Source: DATKUK01 sp035530655 (GTDB lineage: Bacteria > Planctomycetota > Phycisphaerae > UBA1845 > DATKUK01). Taken from it: a stretch of DNA of 64,000 nt. The position numbers and the translations under genes are program-made. Where the stretch lies: positions 62,001-126,000 of the forward strand of contig DATKUK010000109.1 in assembly GCA_035530655.1 (NCBI GenBank), in the 5' to 3' direction. Numbering within the stretch: the first letter of the stretch is position 1; each line of letters opens with the position of its first letter. The notes under the pieces are model-generated. The model worked only from the letters and a program-made list of their open reading frames with translations. It ran no database searches and had not been told where the DNA came from. Positions 8,657-16,492 of this stretch are shown piece by piece.

Positions 8657-8771
8657 TCACGTGTGGTCTCTGTGGAGAGTTGTCGGAGCGTTGTGCGGAG
8701 GCTGCATGGGAGCGCTAGCGAAGAGGTGGCGATTCTGTAAGATAGTACTCACGCAGAGATCGCGTGCATGT

Positions 8772-8828
8772 GCGGCGGTATCGAGGTGGCGTGCTATGCG
8801 GCAAGTCTGTTGCCTATAGGTTTCACCG
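8772..8828 (+). repeat. 57-bp direct repeat, copy 1
   Basis: Matches 11591-11647 at 46 of 57 positions without gaps; similarity continues more weakly for ~25 bases. All 11 differences are transitions. It ends 42 bases before the ATG of the SDR gene. Sequence and position (just upstream of an ORF) are the same in the second copy. Confidence 0.8.
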
Positions 8829-8870
8829 AGGGAAGCACATAGGACGCAGTTGAACGGCGCGGAACAGCAT

Positions 8871-9695
8871 ATGGATATGGGGCTCAGAGCCAAAGTCGCT
8901 CTGATTACAGGATCGAACCACGGTATCGGGGCCGCTACGGCGAAGGGCTTTGCGTCAGTGGGGGCCAAGGTGTTCCTGTCCTATCTGCGGCAACCTCCGC
9001 AGGGGTGCGGAGCCGGCGAAGACGAATCAGCCGGGACGACGCCGGGGCCAGCTCTTGCCAGGGCCTTACGGGCGAGGTCTGCGGACGAAGTCGTAGTTGG
9101 CATCAAGAGCGCCGGAGGGGAGGCTGAATCGTGGGAAGCCGACCTGGCTGAGCCGGAGAACATTCCGTTACTTTTTGACCGAGCGGAATCGGCTTTCGGG
9201 CAAGTGGACGTGTTGGTGAACAATGCCGCCCATTGCGAGTATCCCAGCCGCGTCATGGATGCGTGCCAGGCGAGCATCGACCGGCATTTTGTGGTGAACA
9301 CGCGGGCGGTGGCGCTGATGATGCGGGAGTACGGCAGGCGTCACATCAGCCGCGGCGGGCGGTGGGGACGGATCATCAACGTGAGCACCGATGCGGCCGA
9401 TGCCTTCGGCGATAACGTCTGGTACGGTGCCAGCAAGTACGCGATGGAGAGCATCAGTCGAGTTGCCGCCAAGGAGCTTGGCCCTCACGGCGTGACGGTC
9501 AACGTTGTTGCTCCAGGACCTGTGCAAACCGGGGGCTACACACCTGAGAGCGTCGAGCGCGAGGCCGCGGCGTGTCCCTTGGGCCGGATTGGTTACCCGC
9601 AAGACATCGCGGACGTGATTGTGCTGCTCGCATCTGAACGGGCCCGGTGGATTTCGGGGCAGTTGATCCACGTGGGCGGCGGCTGCAGGATGTGA
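8871..9695 (+). CDS. Short-chain dehydrogenase/reductase
   Basis: 274 residues with a full classical SDR signature: TGSNHGIG cofactor loop near residue 16, VLVNNAAH, the catalytic Ser in INVSTDA, YGASK (Tyr and Lys), and the PGPVQTGG segment. It should oxidise or reduce a hydroxyl/keto group with NAD(P)(H). The loop after the second strand, near residues 45-65, carries an insertion rich in Gly and Pro (GCGAGEDESAGTTPGP). The closest relatives by look are FabG-like enzymes, but its island position argues against the fatty acid role. Start chosen at ATG 8871; a TTG at 8850 is possible but reaches into the repeat. No good Shine-Dalgarno sequence is visible. Confidence 0.88.
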   Translation: MDMGLRAKVALITGSNHGIGAATAKGFASVGAKVFLSYLRQPPQGCGAGEDESAGTTPGPALARALRARSADEVVVGIKSAGGEAESWEADLAEPENIPLLFDRAESAFGQVDVLVNNAAHCEYPSRVMDACQASIDRHFVVNTRAVALMMREYGRRHISRGGRWGRIINVSTDAADAFGDNVWYGASKYAMESISRVAAKELGPHGVTVNVVAPGPVQTGGYTPESVEREAAACPLGRIGYPQDIADVIVLLASERARWISGQLIHVGGGCRM

Positions 9696-9795
9696 AGGTC
9701 AAAGGCGGAAGGGCAGCGTTCAACCACGGCGTCGACTGGAGGCGGACAAGCCGCGCCGCTGGTGCACGACGTCGGCTGTTACGGCAGGAGAGAGA

Positions 9796-10485
9796 ATGAA
9801 GGACGTCATCAGCAAGTTTTCTGAGCATGCCCTTCTCAACGAGATGAACGAGCGGGCAACTAAGGGGATGTGGGAGTGGGAGTCCAGGGTCGTAGAAAAG
9901 CATTTCCCCCGCAAGGGAAGCGTGCTCAATATAGGCTGCGGCTGTGGCCGGGAGGCCATAGCCTTGGTAAAGATGGGGTACAAGGTATTTGCCGTCGATG
10001 TGGCTGCCAAACAGATTGCGATAGCGAAAGACAACGCACGTCGCGAACAGGTGCAGATCACATTCGCCGTAAGCGACGGAGTCTCTTTTCCCGTCGGTGA
10101 GGCCCTCTTCGACGTAATCGTGCTGTGGAGCCAGGTTCTTGGCAACATGGCATCCCGAACAGAGCAGCTTCGCCTTCTCGAATCGTGTAGGGACTCCTTG
10201 GGGCCCGACGGGCTTGTTTCGGCATCGGTTCACGAGCGAGACTTCTGCAGGCGGGACACGCCGCAATGCACTGATGAGAACTGGCTGTATCCCTGGGGCA
10301 GAGGGCAATTGCGCTACCAGCTCTTCACAAGGGACAGCCTTGACAGTCTGTTCAAAGAGGCAGGCTTGCGGACGGTTGTCACGGAAGTGCCCACCTCGCT
10401 AAGAGCGATCATCTACACCGTTGCCAGAAGAGCAGACGACAGCCAACCACCGCGTGTAGGCGAGGCGGAGAAGCCGCGCGGCTGA
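9796..10485 (+). CDS. Class I SAM-dependent methyltransferase
   Basis: 229 residues. Motif I is VLNIGCGCGREA (about residues 42-53), followed by AVDVAAKQI (acidic residue binding the SAM ribose), VSDGVSFP (motif for the adenine), LFDVIVLWSQ (motif IV) and LGPDGLVSASV (post-motif). This is the small-molecule/class I fold; the acceptor cannot be read from sequence. The start is an ATG preceded by CAGGAGAGAGA, a good ribosome site. It is the second gene of the island and sits about 100 bases after the SDR. The C-terminal ~20 residues are polar and unconserved-looking. Confidence 0.85.
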   Translation: MKDVISKFSEHALLNEMNERATKGMWEWESRVVEKHFPRKGSVLNIGCGCGREAIALVKMGYKVFAVDVAAKQIAIAKDNARREQVQITFAVSDGVSFPVGEALFDVIVLWSQVLGNMASRTEQLRLLESCRDSLGPDGLVSASVHERDFCRRDTPQCTDENWLYPWGRGQLRYQLFTRDSLDSLFKEAGLRTVVTEVPTSLRAIIYTVARRADDSQPPRVGEAEKPRG

Positions 10486-10513
10486 CGCATCACGTTTAGG
10501 CTGGAATGAACAC

Positions 10514-11587
10514 ATGCAAAGCCAAGTGCCAATCTCCGGGTTGACGAAGGATCAAGCGCAGCGGCTGCTCGCGCCAGTCGGCCCCGTGTCCATCCTTGAG
10601 GTTAGTCGCGCCGCCACGAGCAATGATGTCTTCCGCGTGGCGACCGAGGCGCACGGAACGTACTACGTGAAATTTCATACGGCACGCTGGTATGCCGACC
10701 AGTCTGACACATTCTTCGTGGTCGAGCGGGAATGTGCGGTATGTGACTTCTTGCGCAGACGGAACATGCCTCTTCCATTCCGTGCTTGGGGTGACTTCAC
10801 CAGAGCTATCGTGCCCCGGTCCGTCTTCATTTCTGAGGAGTTGCCAGGCATTCCTGTTCCCGATGCCTTGGTCCGATTCCCAGAACAGAGGCAAAACATC
10901 TTGCGGGCATTCGGACGGTACATGAGGCAACTGCATGAGATGGAGTTTTCCATCCCCGGGTTGTTTTCATACGCTCATGCGTACTTTGGCGACACGCGGC
11001 CCGTCCCACCGGTCTTTACATGGGACGAGGGGGCTCTTCACCACCCAGCACACCTTCAGCGTGACGCACTCCAGATGCTGGAGAAGAAAAGCACCATGCT
11101 CCCTGCGGCGGTGGTCCCTCGCCTAACCGACATGTTCCGGTCGTTGGCCGACGCAGTCAGAGCGGATTACAGCCCGCCGCGATTCACAGTCGGAAATTGC
11201 CACGCATGGCACTTCCACGTGGACAAAGCCAACGGCGCATGGGCGATTCAGGGGTTCTACGATTTCGAAGCCGTGTCCGCCGGTGATCCGAATATTGATC
11301 TCGTTGAGTTGGAGATCACGCTCACGCCTGCCCTACAAGCCCGATCCTGGCGCCAGCCCTTCTTCGAGGGGTACGGCGCTTGGCCGAGCTTTGACGGTCA
11401 TAGGCGGCGTCTCCTTTATTATCTGCTCTGCGAACTTGGGAAACCCCGGAGCAAGGTGATCCCGGATACGCCATGGCTCTACAGTCAATGGCCGATGCTC
11501 GTCGAAGCCAGCAACTGGCCTCATTTGGCATGGTATCCTGAACGAGAGGCTGGGGCGGCACAACCAGGCGCTGGAACACTACGGTGA
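10514..11587 (+). CDS. Aminoglycoside phosphotransferase (APH)-like protein with altered catalytic loop
   Basis: 357 residues of APH/choline-kinase style. N-lobe: TYYVKFH supplies the ATP lysine (near residue 53). The C-lobe has the family's order of motifs: GNCHAWHFHV (about 228-237) at the place of HGDLHPGNIL, and FYDFEAVSAGDPNIDLVEL (about 247-265), the classical D-F/W-E...GDP..DL end. The second Asp is intact. The catalytic Asp appears as Asn and the following Asn as His, so phosphoryl transfer is uncertain. It might bind a nucleotide or small alcohol/amine, or be a kinase with an unusual site. It is separated by only 28 bases from the methyltransferase before it, which suggests one transcript. 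Confidence 0.7.
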   Translation: MQSQVPISGLTKDQAQRLLAPVGPVSILEVSRAATSNDVFRVATEAHGTYYVKFHTARWYADQSDTFFVVERECAVCDFLRRRNMPLPFRAWGDFTRAIVPRSVFISEELPGIPVPDALVRFPEQRQNILRAFGRYMRQLHEMEFSIPGLFSYAHAYFGDTRPVPPVFTWDEGALHHPAHLQRDALQMLEKKSTMLPAAVVPRLTDMFRSLADAVRADYSPPRFTVGNCHAWHFHVDKANGAWAIQGFYDFEAVSAGDPNIDLVELEITLTPALQARSWRQPFFEGYGAWPSFDGHRRRLLYYLLCELGKPRSKVIPDTPWLYSQWPMLVEASNWPHLAWYPEREAGAAQPGAGTLR

Positions 11588-11590
11588 TCC

Positions 11591-11647
11591 GCGGTGGTAT
11601 CGAGATGGCGTGTTATGCGGCAGGTTTGCCGTCCATAGGTTTTATCG
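11591..11647 (+). repeat. 57-bp direct repeat, copy 2
   Basis: Second copy of the repeat at 8772-8828, beginning 4 bases after the stop of the APH-like gene and ending 41 bases before the next methyltransferase start. It contains GTTATGC at 11612-11618, which pairs imperfectly with GCACAAC at 11558-11564 (inside the end of the APH-like gene). A GGTTTT/GAAACC hairpin overlaps its right end. Confidence 0.8.
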
Positions 11648-11688
11648 GGAAACCATATGAGACGTAGTTCGAAGTCAGAGATTCCGGA

Positions 11689-12381
11689 ATGAAGAACAAC
11701 AGTTGGGACAAGTACTGGAGCGACTCGAGCAATCATGAGTGGTGGGAACGTCCTGCCCCCGAAGTCGTTGCGTTCATCGAGTCCCAATCGCCCGAGTCGC
11801 ATCCTGCTGTTCTCGATCTGGGGTGTGGTGTTGGCCGCCACGCCATTGCTTTCGCCAAGCAGGGGTTTCGGGTCACAGCCACTGACGCTTCGCAGCAGGC
11901 AATAGACCATCTGCAAAGCTGGACCGAGCAACTCGACCTGTCCATTGCGACGCACGTGTGTGGTATGCTTGAACAGCCATTCCATAAACCCTCATTTGAT
12001 ATTGTTCTGAGCTATAACGTCATCTACCACGGTCGAAAAAGCCAGTTCGCCGAAGCCATAAGGGCAGTTTGGAGCCTGCTAAAGCCCTCTGGCCTCTTCT
12101 TCTTCACATGCCCCACGCGTAAAGACGGGAAATACGGGCATGGTGAATGCGTCGCTCCTCATACCTATGCGTCAACGAAGTCAGTGACGCCAGGCGACAC
12201 TCACTACTTTACAGACAGAACTGAACTCGACGAGATCCTTGCCGGTTTTATAGTCCGCAGTGTCAAGGCAGATGAGGGATACTGGAACAACAAGGGCGAG
12301 AAGCAGTTCTTCTCCAATTGGCATGTCCTTGCAGAGAAGATCGAATATGATTCGAACAGGCCGGATGCAGGCGACGGCTGA
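11689..12381 (+). CDS. Class I SAM-dependent methyltransferase (TehB-like)
   Basis: 230 residues. Motif I VLDLGCGVGRHAIAF starts near residue 40, followed by VTATDASQQAI (acidic loop), a CGMLEQPF acidic-poor adenine site, FDIVLSYNVIYH (motif IV) and LKPSGLFFFTCPTRK. The N-terminal region is short (SWDKYWSDSSNHEWWERPAPEVV has the W-rich start typical of TehB/thiopurine-like enzymes). The acceptor is unknown. The ATG at 11689 follows ATTCCGGA, a weak ribosome site, directly downstream of repeat copy 2. It is distinct in sequence from the other two island methyltransferases, so the three are not a recent tandem duplication. Confidence 0.85.
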   Translation: MKNNSWDKYWSDSSNHEWWERPAPEVVAFIESQSPESHPAVLDLGCGVGRHAIAFAKQGFRVTATDASQQAIDHLQSWTEQLDLSIATHVCGMLEQPFHKPSFDIVLSYNVIYHGRKSQFAEAIRAVWSLLKPSGLFFFTCPTRKDGKYGHGECVAPHTYASTKSVTPGDTHYFTDRTELDEILAGFIVRSVKADEGYWNNKGEKQFFSNWHVLAEKIEYDSNRPDAGDG

Positions 12382-12422
12382 CAGCCGCGCGTGACGGGCG
12401 ACGTTGAGGCATGTGACGAAAG

Positions 12423-13181
12423 ATGAGTGTCTTTGGCAGAGACTTCGCAGCGGTCTACAACGACAGGTGGGCCTTCTGGGGACTGAAGATGTGGCCCTTC
12501 CTTGCCGGCGTTGTCGCCAAAGAAGTGCCCCGCGCAGAGACGTGGCTGGACCTGTGCTGTGGCACGGGCTCGCTGCTTCGTCTCGTGTGTGAGAACGGCT
12601 TCGTCGTAACCGGCGTTGATGCGTCGAGGCATCAAGTTGCGCACGCGCGACGCAACGCGCCGAGCGCAAGAGTGATCGTGCAGGATATCCGGGAATTGTC
12701 GCTCTCCCGGGAGTTTGATGTGGTCACCTGCATGTTCGACAGCCTGAACTACCTGACGAGAAAGCAGGACTTGCTGAGGGCTTTCGGCAAAACGAAGCGC
12801 CACCTCTCGCACAGTGGTCGCTTTGCCTTCGACATGAACACGTTTGAAGGGTTGCAGGACCAATGGTGCAAAACCTCGGTGACACACGAGCGCGATCTGA
12901 CTCTGCTGATGGAGAGTTCATTTGATGCCAGTCGAGCCATCGGTCGTTGTCTGATTACAGGATTCATCCGGAAGGGCAGAAGCTATCGCAGGTTCCAGGA
13001 GGAACATGTTGAGCGAGGCTACCGGGCAAGAGAGATCGAAGACCTCCTCGACCAAGCCGGCTTCTCATTCAGGAAACTCGACGGGCATAGTTTCGGTCGG
13101 CCAAAGAAGCGTTCTGCCCGTCTTCTGTATGTGTGCAAGAGAAAGAAGGCCCCAGCCAAGGCAGCCAGGCGACGCCTCTAA
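12423..13181 (+). CDS. Class I SAM-dependent methyltransferase
   Basis: 252 residues. Motif I TWLDLCCGTGSL lies near residue 40, then VTGVDASRHQV, VIVQDIREL (adenine motif), FDVVTCMFDSLNYL (motif IV) and LSHSGRFAFDMNT. The FDSLNYL and DMNT signatures are shared with a family of cytoplasmic methyltransferases that act on small molecules or glycans. The C terminus is very basic (KRKKAPAKAARRR). The start ATG at 12423 has GACGAAAG upstream. It is the last enzyme before the intact HIT gene. Confidence 0.85.
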   Translation: MSVFGRDFAAVYNDRWAFWGLKMWPFLAGVVAKEVPRAETWLDLCCGTGSLLRLVCENGFVVTGVDASRHQVAHARRNAPSARVIVQDIRELSLSREFDVVTCMFDSLNYLTRKQDLLRAFGKTKRHLSHSGRFAFDMNTFEGLQDQWCKTSVTHERDLTLLMESSFDASRAIGRCLITGFIRKGRSYRRFQEEHVERGYRAREIEDLLDQAGFSFRKLDGHSFGRPKKRSARLLYVCKRKKAPAKAARRRL

Positions 13182-13199
13182 GGTCACGCTGCAGAGCTA

Positions 13200-13440
13200 A
13201 CGCCTTCCTTCACCCTGTTGCTGATGGGTCTGCGGCGCGGTGGGAAGCATCCTGGCCGGCTGACCGGCGAGGAGTTGGCCGAGCAGGCGACACCATTTGG
13301 ACTCGCTGGCGAGACGCAGGAGACGCTTGCCATGCCAATCCGTTCCATGACCGATCAAGACCGAGCCCGGCGCGACGAGATGGTTCTCAAGGCGGAGCAT
13401 CTCAAGCAGGCGGGGATCTGTCCGGCGTGCAGAGACTTCG
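13200..13440 (+). repeat. Intact-gene arm of the HIT duplication
   Basis: Counterpart of the decayed block at 8411-8656, in the same orientation and 4.8 kb away. It covers the leader and first ~36 codons of the HIT gene. The two arms enclose the SDR, three methyltransferases and the APH-like gene. Confidence 0.75.
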
Positions 13441-13862
13441 AGACGTCCGACGTCTACCCCGACCGGACGAGCCGGACGTTCTACGAGGACGAGACGTTCG
13501 TCTGCATGCTGGAGGCCTACCCCAGAACGCCAGGCCACAGCATCATCCTGGTCAAGCCGCACTACGAGGATCTTGCGGAACTGCCGCTGGCTGTCAGCTT
13601 GCGGATGGTCCCGGTGATCCATTCCGCAATCCGCGCACTTAAGGACGTCCTACGGGCGGAGAAGGTGTACGCCTGTACAATGTGCGACGGAGACCGAAAC
13701 CACTTCCATCTCCAGCTTCTTTGCAGACTACCGGCGGAAACGACTCGCGGATCGAAGTTGCTCGTAAAGGAGCGCGGCGTCCTGTGTGACGACAGGGAAA
13801 TGATCGACCGGCTGCGAGCCGCAATGAAAGCCCATATGATGGATGCAGCGGCACGGAACTGA
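13332..13862 (+). CDS. HIT-superfamily protein of the GalT/HxHxQ type
   Basis: 176 residues. The HIT signature reads NHFHLQLL (His124, His126, Gln128): HxHxQ rather than HxHxH, as in galactose-1-phosphate uridylyltransferase and related nucleotidylyl transferases. The nucleophilic middle His is kept. Two Cys pairs, CPAC (30-33) and CTMC (115-118), could bind zinc as in GalT. The RTPGHSIILVKPHYEDLAEL segment (about 64-85) is the normal HIT strand-helix. It probably transfers or cleaves a nucleoside phosphate. The ATG at 13332 follows CAGGAGACG; an earlier start at 13218 is not needed. Next gene begins 14 bases after its stop. Confidence 0.82.
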   Translation: MPIRSMTDQDRARRDEMVLKAEHLKQAGICPACRDFETSDVYPDRTSRTFYEDETFVCMLEAYPRTPGHSIILVKPHYEDLAELPLAVSLRMVPVIHSAIRALKDVLRAEKVYACTMCDGDRNHFHLQLLCRLPAETTRGSKLLVKERGVLCDDREMIDRLRAAMKAHMMDAAARN

Positions 13863-13876
13863 CAGGAGGTGTGGAC

Positions 13877-14935
13877 ATGCCCGGCCGTCGGTGTTTAATC
13901 GCGTGGGTTCTGGCGGGTGCGGTCTGTACGGCTGTGGTGGCGCAGGGGGAGAACGTCGACGTCAGAGCGGTGTTCGAAAAGCCCGTCGCGCTGCTCGACG
14001 CCGACGGCAAGGTGTTGATCACCGGCAAGGCTCTGGCGACACCGTATGCGGCTGACTTCGACGCCGACGGGGTCAACGACCTGATCCTGGGCGCCAAGAT
14101 GGGTATGGACACGGCCAAGGGGGGCATCTGGCTGGTGCGCAACGTGGGTACGAACGCCCAACCGCAGTTCGACTGGGCGAATGCTTGGCCGGTGCCGATC
14201 GTGGCGGGCGAGGAAACCTGCGGGCTGGAAATGGACTGTGGCTGCAAGTCGGCGGGTTATGTGCCGGTGCAGGCGGCCGACTGGAACGCCGATGGCTGGC
14301 TGGACATTGTGTACACCGATACATATCGCGCGGCCTTCGTCCTGGTGAACAAGAAGGTGTCGCGTCGGTAGCCGGTCTTCGATCAGGTCAGGTGGTTCGA
14401 TTTCGAGAAGACCAATCACGGCATGCTTGCCGGCGGGGGCGACTGGAACCACGACGGGGTTCGCGACTTTCTGCACATGCCGTTTGGCGGCAAGTACTAC
14501 CGGGCGTTTGCGGGCGAGCGGGTAGACGGGGCGGGGCTGCGCTTTGCCGGCAGCGATGTGCGGAGCGGAACGCTGATCGACCTGACCGGGGATAAGGCCC
14601 CGGAGTGCGCGTGGGCGTGGGATTTCTCCGGCACGTGCAGGCCGGGGCAGGTGGAGTACGTGGGCGTGGCCGACAGCGAGAAGGGCGAGATCGGCCTGTT
14701 CCGCGTGGCCGACAAGGTCAGTCGAAAGGTGGGCACGGTGGCGACGTTTGAGGGCGGGTATGTGAAGCTTACTGCCTGTGACCTCAACGCCGACGGCAGG
14801 ATGGACGTGCTCTATTCCGGCGGGGTGTTCGGCCATCCTGACAAAACAAAGGTGTTTGTGCTGTACGGCAAGGTGGGCAACGTCGAGGTGCAGCCCAGCG
14901 TTTTCGGTGCGGGGGCGACTCAGCCTAGACGGTAA
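13877..14935 (+). pseudogene. FG-GAP/VCBS repeat exported protein interrupted by one amber codon
   Basis: The ATG at 13877 follows an excellent AGGAGGT site. Residues 1-24 form a signal peptide ending near VVAQG. Four calcium-loop repeats of the FG-GAP/VCBS type are visible (DFDADGVND, DWNADGWLD, DWNHDGVRD, DLNADGRMD), typical of integrin-like beta-propellers on secreted proteins. A single TAG at 14369-14371 splits the frame between the second and third repeats; the reading frame continues unchanged to the stop at 14933. Both halves keep propeller motifs, so the gene was whole recently, or amber readthrough or a sequence error is involved. Its 3' end overlaps the converging radical SAM gene by 11 bases. 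Confidence 0.8.
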
Positions 14936-16295
14936 GCTTCTCCCGCGGTAGCTCGCGTCTGAGCCGCCGGTGGGCGTAGTCGCGCATTTGCTGCATCCAC
15001 TCCGGCCCGCGGCCATCTGAGAATCGGAAAACTCGCCCGGACTGTTCCTGGTAGCCGATCACGAAGTAATTGTCCCACTGGTTGGCTTCGATTTCCTCGG
15101 GGAAAAGCTCGATGCCAAACCGCTCGGGATGTCGGTAGGTCTCCGAGCCGGGCACGGGCACGAAGCTGGACATCAGCCAATCGTCGGGCTTGGTCGCGAC
15201 CAAAAAGTCGACCGTTTCGTCGATCGTGTCCTGCGTATCGCCCGGGTTGCCGATGATAAACGACGCGCGGCATTTGATGCCTGCGCGTTTGGTCATTTCG
15301 ATCGCCCGGCGATTCATCTCGACGGTTGTACCTTTGCGCATCCGTTTGAGGACCGCGTCGCTGCCGGACTCGACGCCGTAGCACAGCGCGTAGCAGCCGC
15401 TCTCGCGCATGAGGTACAGAAGCTCCTGGTCGATCGCATCGGTGCGCGTCCACCCGCGCCAAACCAGGTCGGGGTGCTCCTGCTTGATGAGTTCGCAGAT
15501 GCGTACCATTCGCCGGCGGTTGGTGGTAAGCGTGTCGTCGAGGAACAGCACGTGGTTCGTACCGACGGTCTGCTTGATCTGTGCGATCTCGCGAATCACG
15601 TACTCGGGGCTGTGGAATCTTACTCGCCGCTCGTGGTGTTCGGTCGCACAAAAGGCACAGCGGTGGGGACACCCGCGCGACGTCATCAGGACCGCACATC
15701 GCTTGCCCAGGAGGGTCCGTGTGTACTGAGACCAGTCGATCAGACTGCGGTCCGGTATGGCCAGATCGTCCAGGTATTTGCCCACCAGCGCCTTGCCGAA
15801 GTTGACGGCCTGGGCACTTGCCCTGTCCGCAAGACAGAAGCCCGGTCGACGAAGTGACTCAAAGAACGTCTCCGTGCGGCCCAGGCGATCATAATCGCGC
15901 ACGAGTTCGACGAAGGTCTGTTCCGCTTCGCCGACGGCGGCTACGTCGAAGGACGATCGCTCGATTACGCTGACAGGCTCGACTGTCGCATGAACACCGC
16001 CGGCCACGAGCAATACCTCGTCGCCGAGCCGTTCCTTGTAGAACTGGGCGACCTGCCGAGCGTAGGGGAACTGCGGGGAGGCGAACGACACACCCACGAT
16101 GTCGGCGTTGTGGCGGGCAAGCTCCGCCTCGATCGCGGCGGGCGTGATGTCATCCAGCAGGTTCAGATCGACGAACTCAATGTTGTGGTAGCCGCCGCGC
16201 CGCAGAGCCGCGCTGAGATAGAGGATTCCCAGCGGGGGGTAAATCCTGCGATCGGTCATGTGCCGATTAGGTACGTAGACAAACAGGACTTTCAT
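14925..16295 (-). CDS. B12-binding-domain radical SAM protein
   Basis: 456 residues with the class B/BchE-like layout: an N-terminal cobalamin-binding-type domain (PPLGILYLSAALR near 20, VVGVSFASPQ, AGGVHATVEP) without an obvious DxHxxG, then the radical SAM barrel with CPHRCAFC (Cys209, Cys213, Cys216) holding the 4Fe-4S cluster. VFGVESGSD-type and IIGNPGDTQDTIDET segments are visible (CYGVESGSDAVLKRM, SFIIGNPGDTQ). It may methylate or rearrange an unreactive carbon in a lipid or glycan. RBS CAAGGAG precedes the ATG. It is transcribed away from the pyruvyl transferase operon, separated by ~200 bases. Confidence 0.9.
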   Translation of the reverse strand: MKVLFVYVPNRHMTDRRIYPPLGILYLSAALRRGGYHNIEFVDLNLLDDITPAAIEAELARHNADIVGVSFASPQFPYARQVAQFYKERLGDEVLLVAGGVHATVEPVSVIERSSFDVAAVGEAEQTFVELVRDYDRLGRTETFFESLRRPGFCLADRASAQAVNFGKALVGKYLDDLAIPDRSLIDWSQYTRTLLGKRCAVLMTSRGCPHRCAFCATEHHERRVRFHSPEYVIREIAQIKQTVGTNHVLFLDDTLTTNRRRMVRICELIKQEHPDLVWRGWTRTDAIDQELLYLMRESGCYALCYGVESGSDAVLKRMRKGTTVEMNRRAIEMTKRAGIKCRASFIIGNPGDTQDTIDETVDFLVATKPDDWLMSSFVPVPGSETYRHPERFGIELFPEEIEANQWDNYFVIGYQEQSGRVFRFSDGRGPEWMQQMRDYAHRRLRRELPREKLTV

Positions 16296-16492
16296 GCGGC
16301 GCGCTCCTTGGGCGCTGAAGTCACCAGTGAACCTATCGGCTGAACGGAGGCAACTTGTGAGAATGCCCCGTATCGGAAACTCGGTTGCGGTTGTGGAGGC
16401 GGGCGCAATTCCAGGCGACTTGGGTGGGCGAGCGTGAATCGCAAAGCTGTGTAACTTGTTCTATGGCAGTTAGTTACGGAGCGTGATGTAGT

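Noticed and set aside
8797..8803. Integron attC core in repeat copy 1
   Set aside because: The heptamer there is GCTATGC and no complementary partner was found upstream, so it does not support an attC site on its own.
13895..15016. 373-codon minus-strand frame over the interrupted FG-GAP gene
   Set aside because: The plus strand shows signal peptide, ribosome site and calcium-loop repeats; the minus frame is composition-driven.
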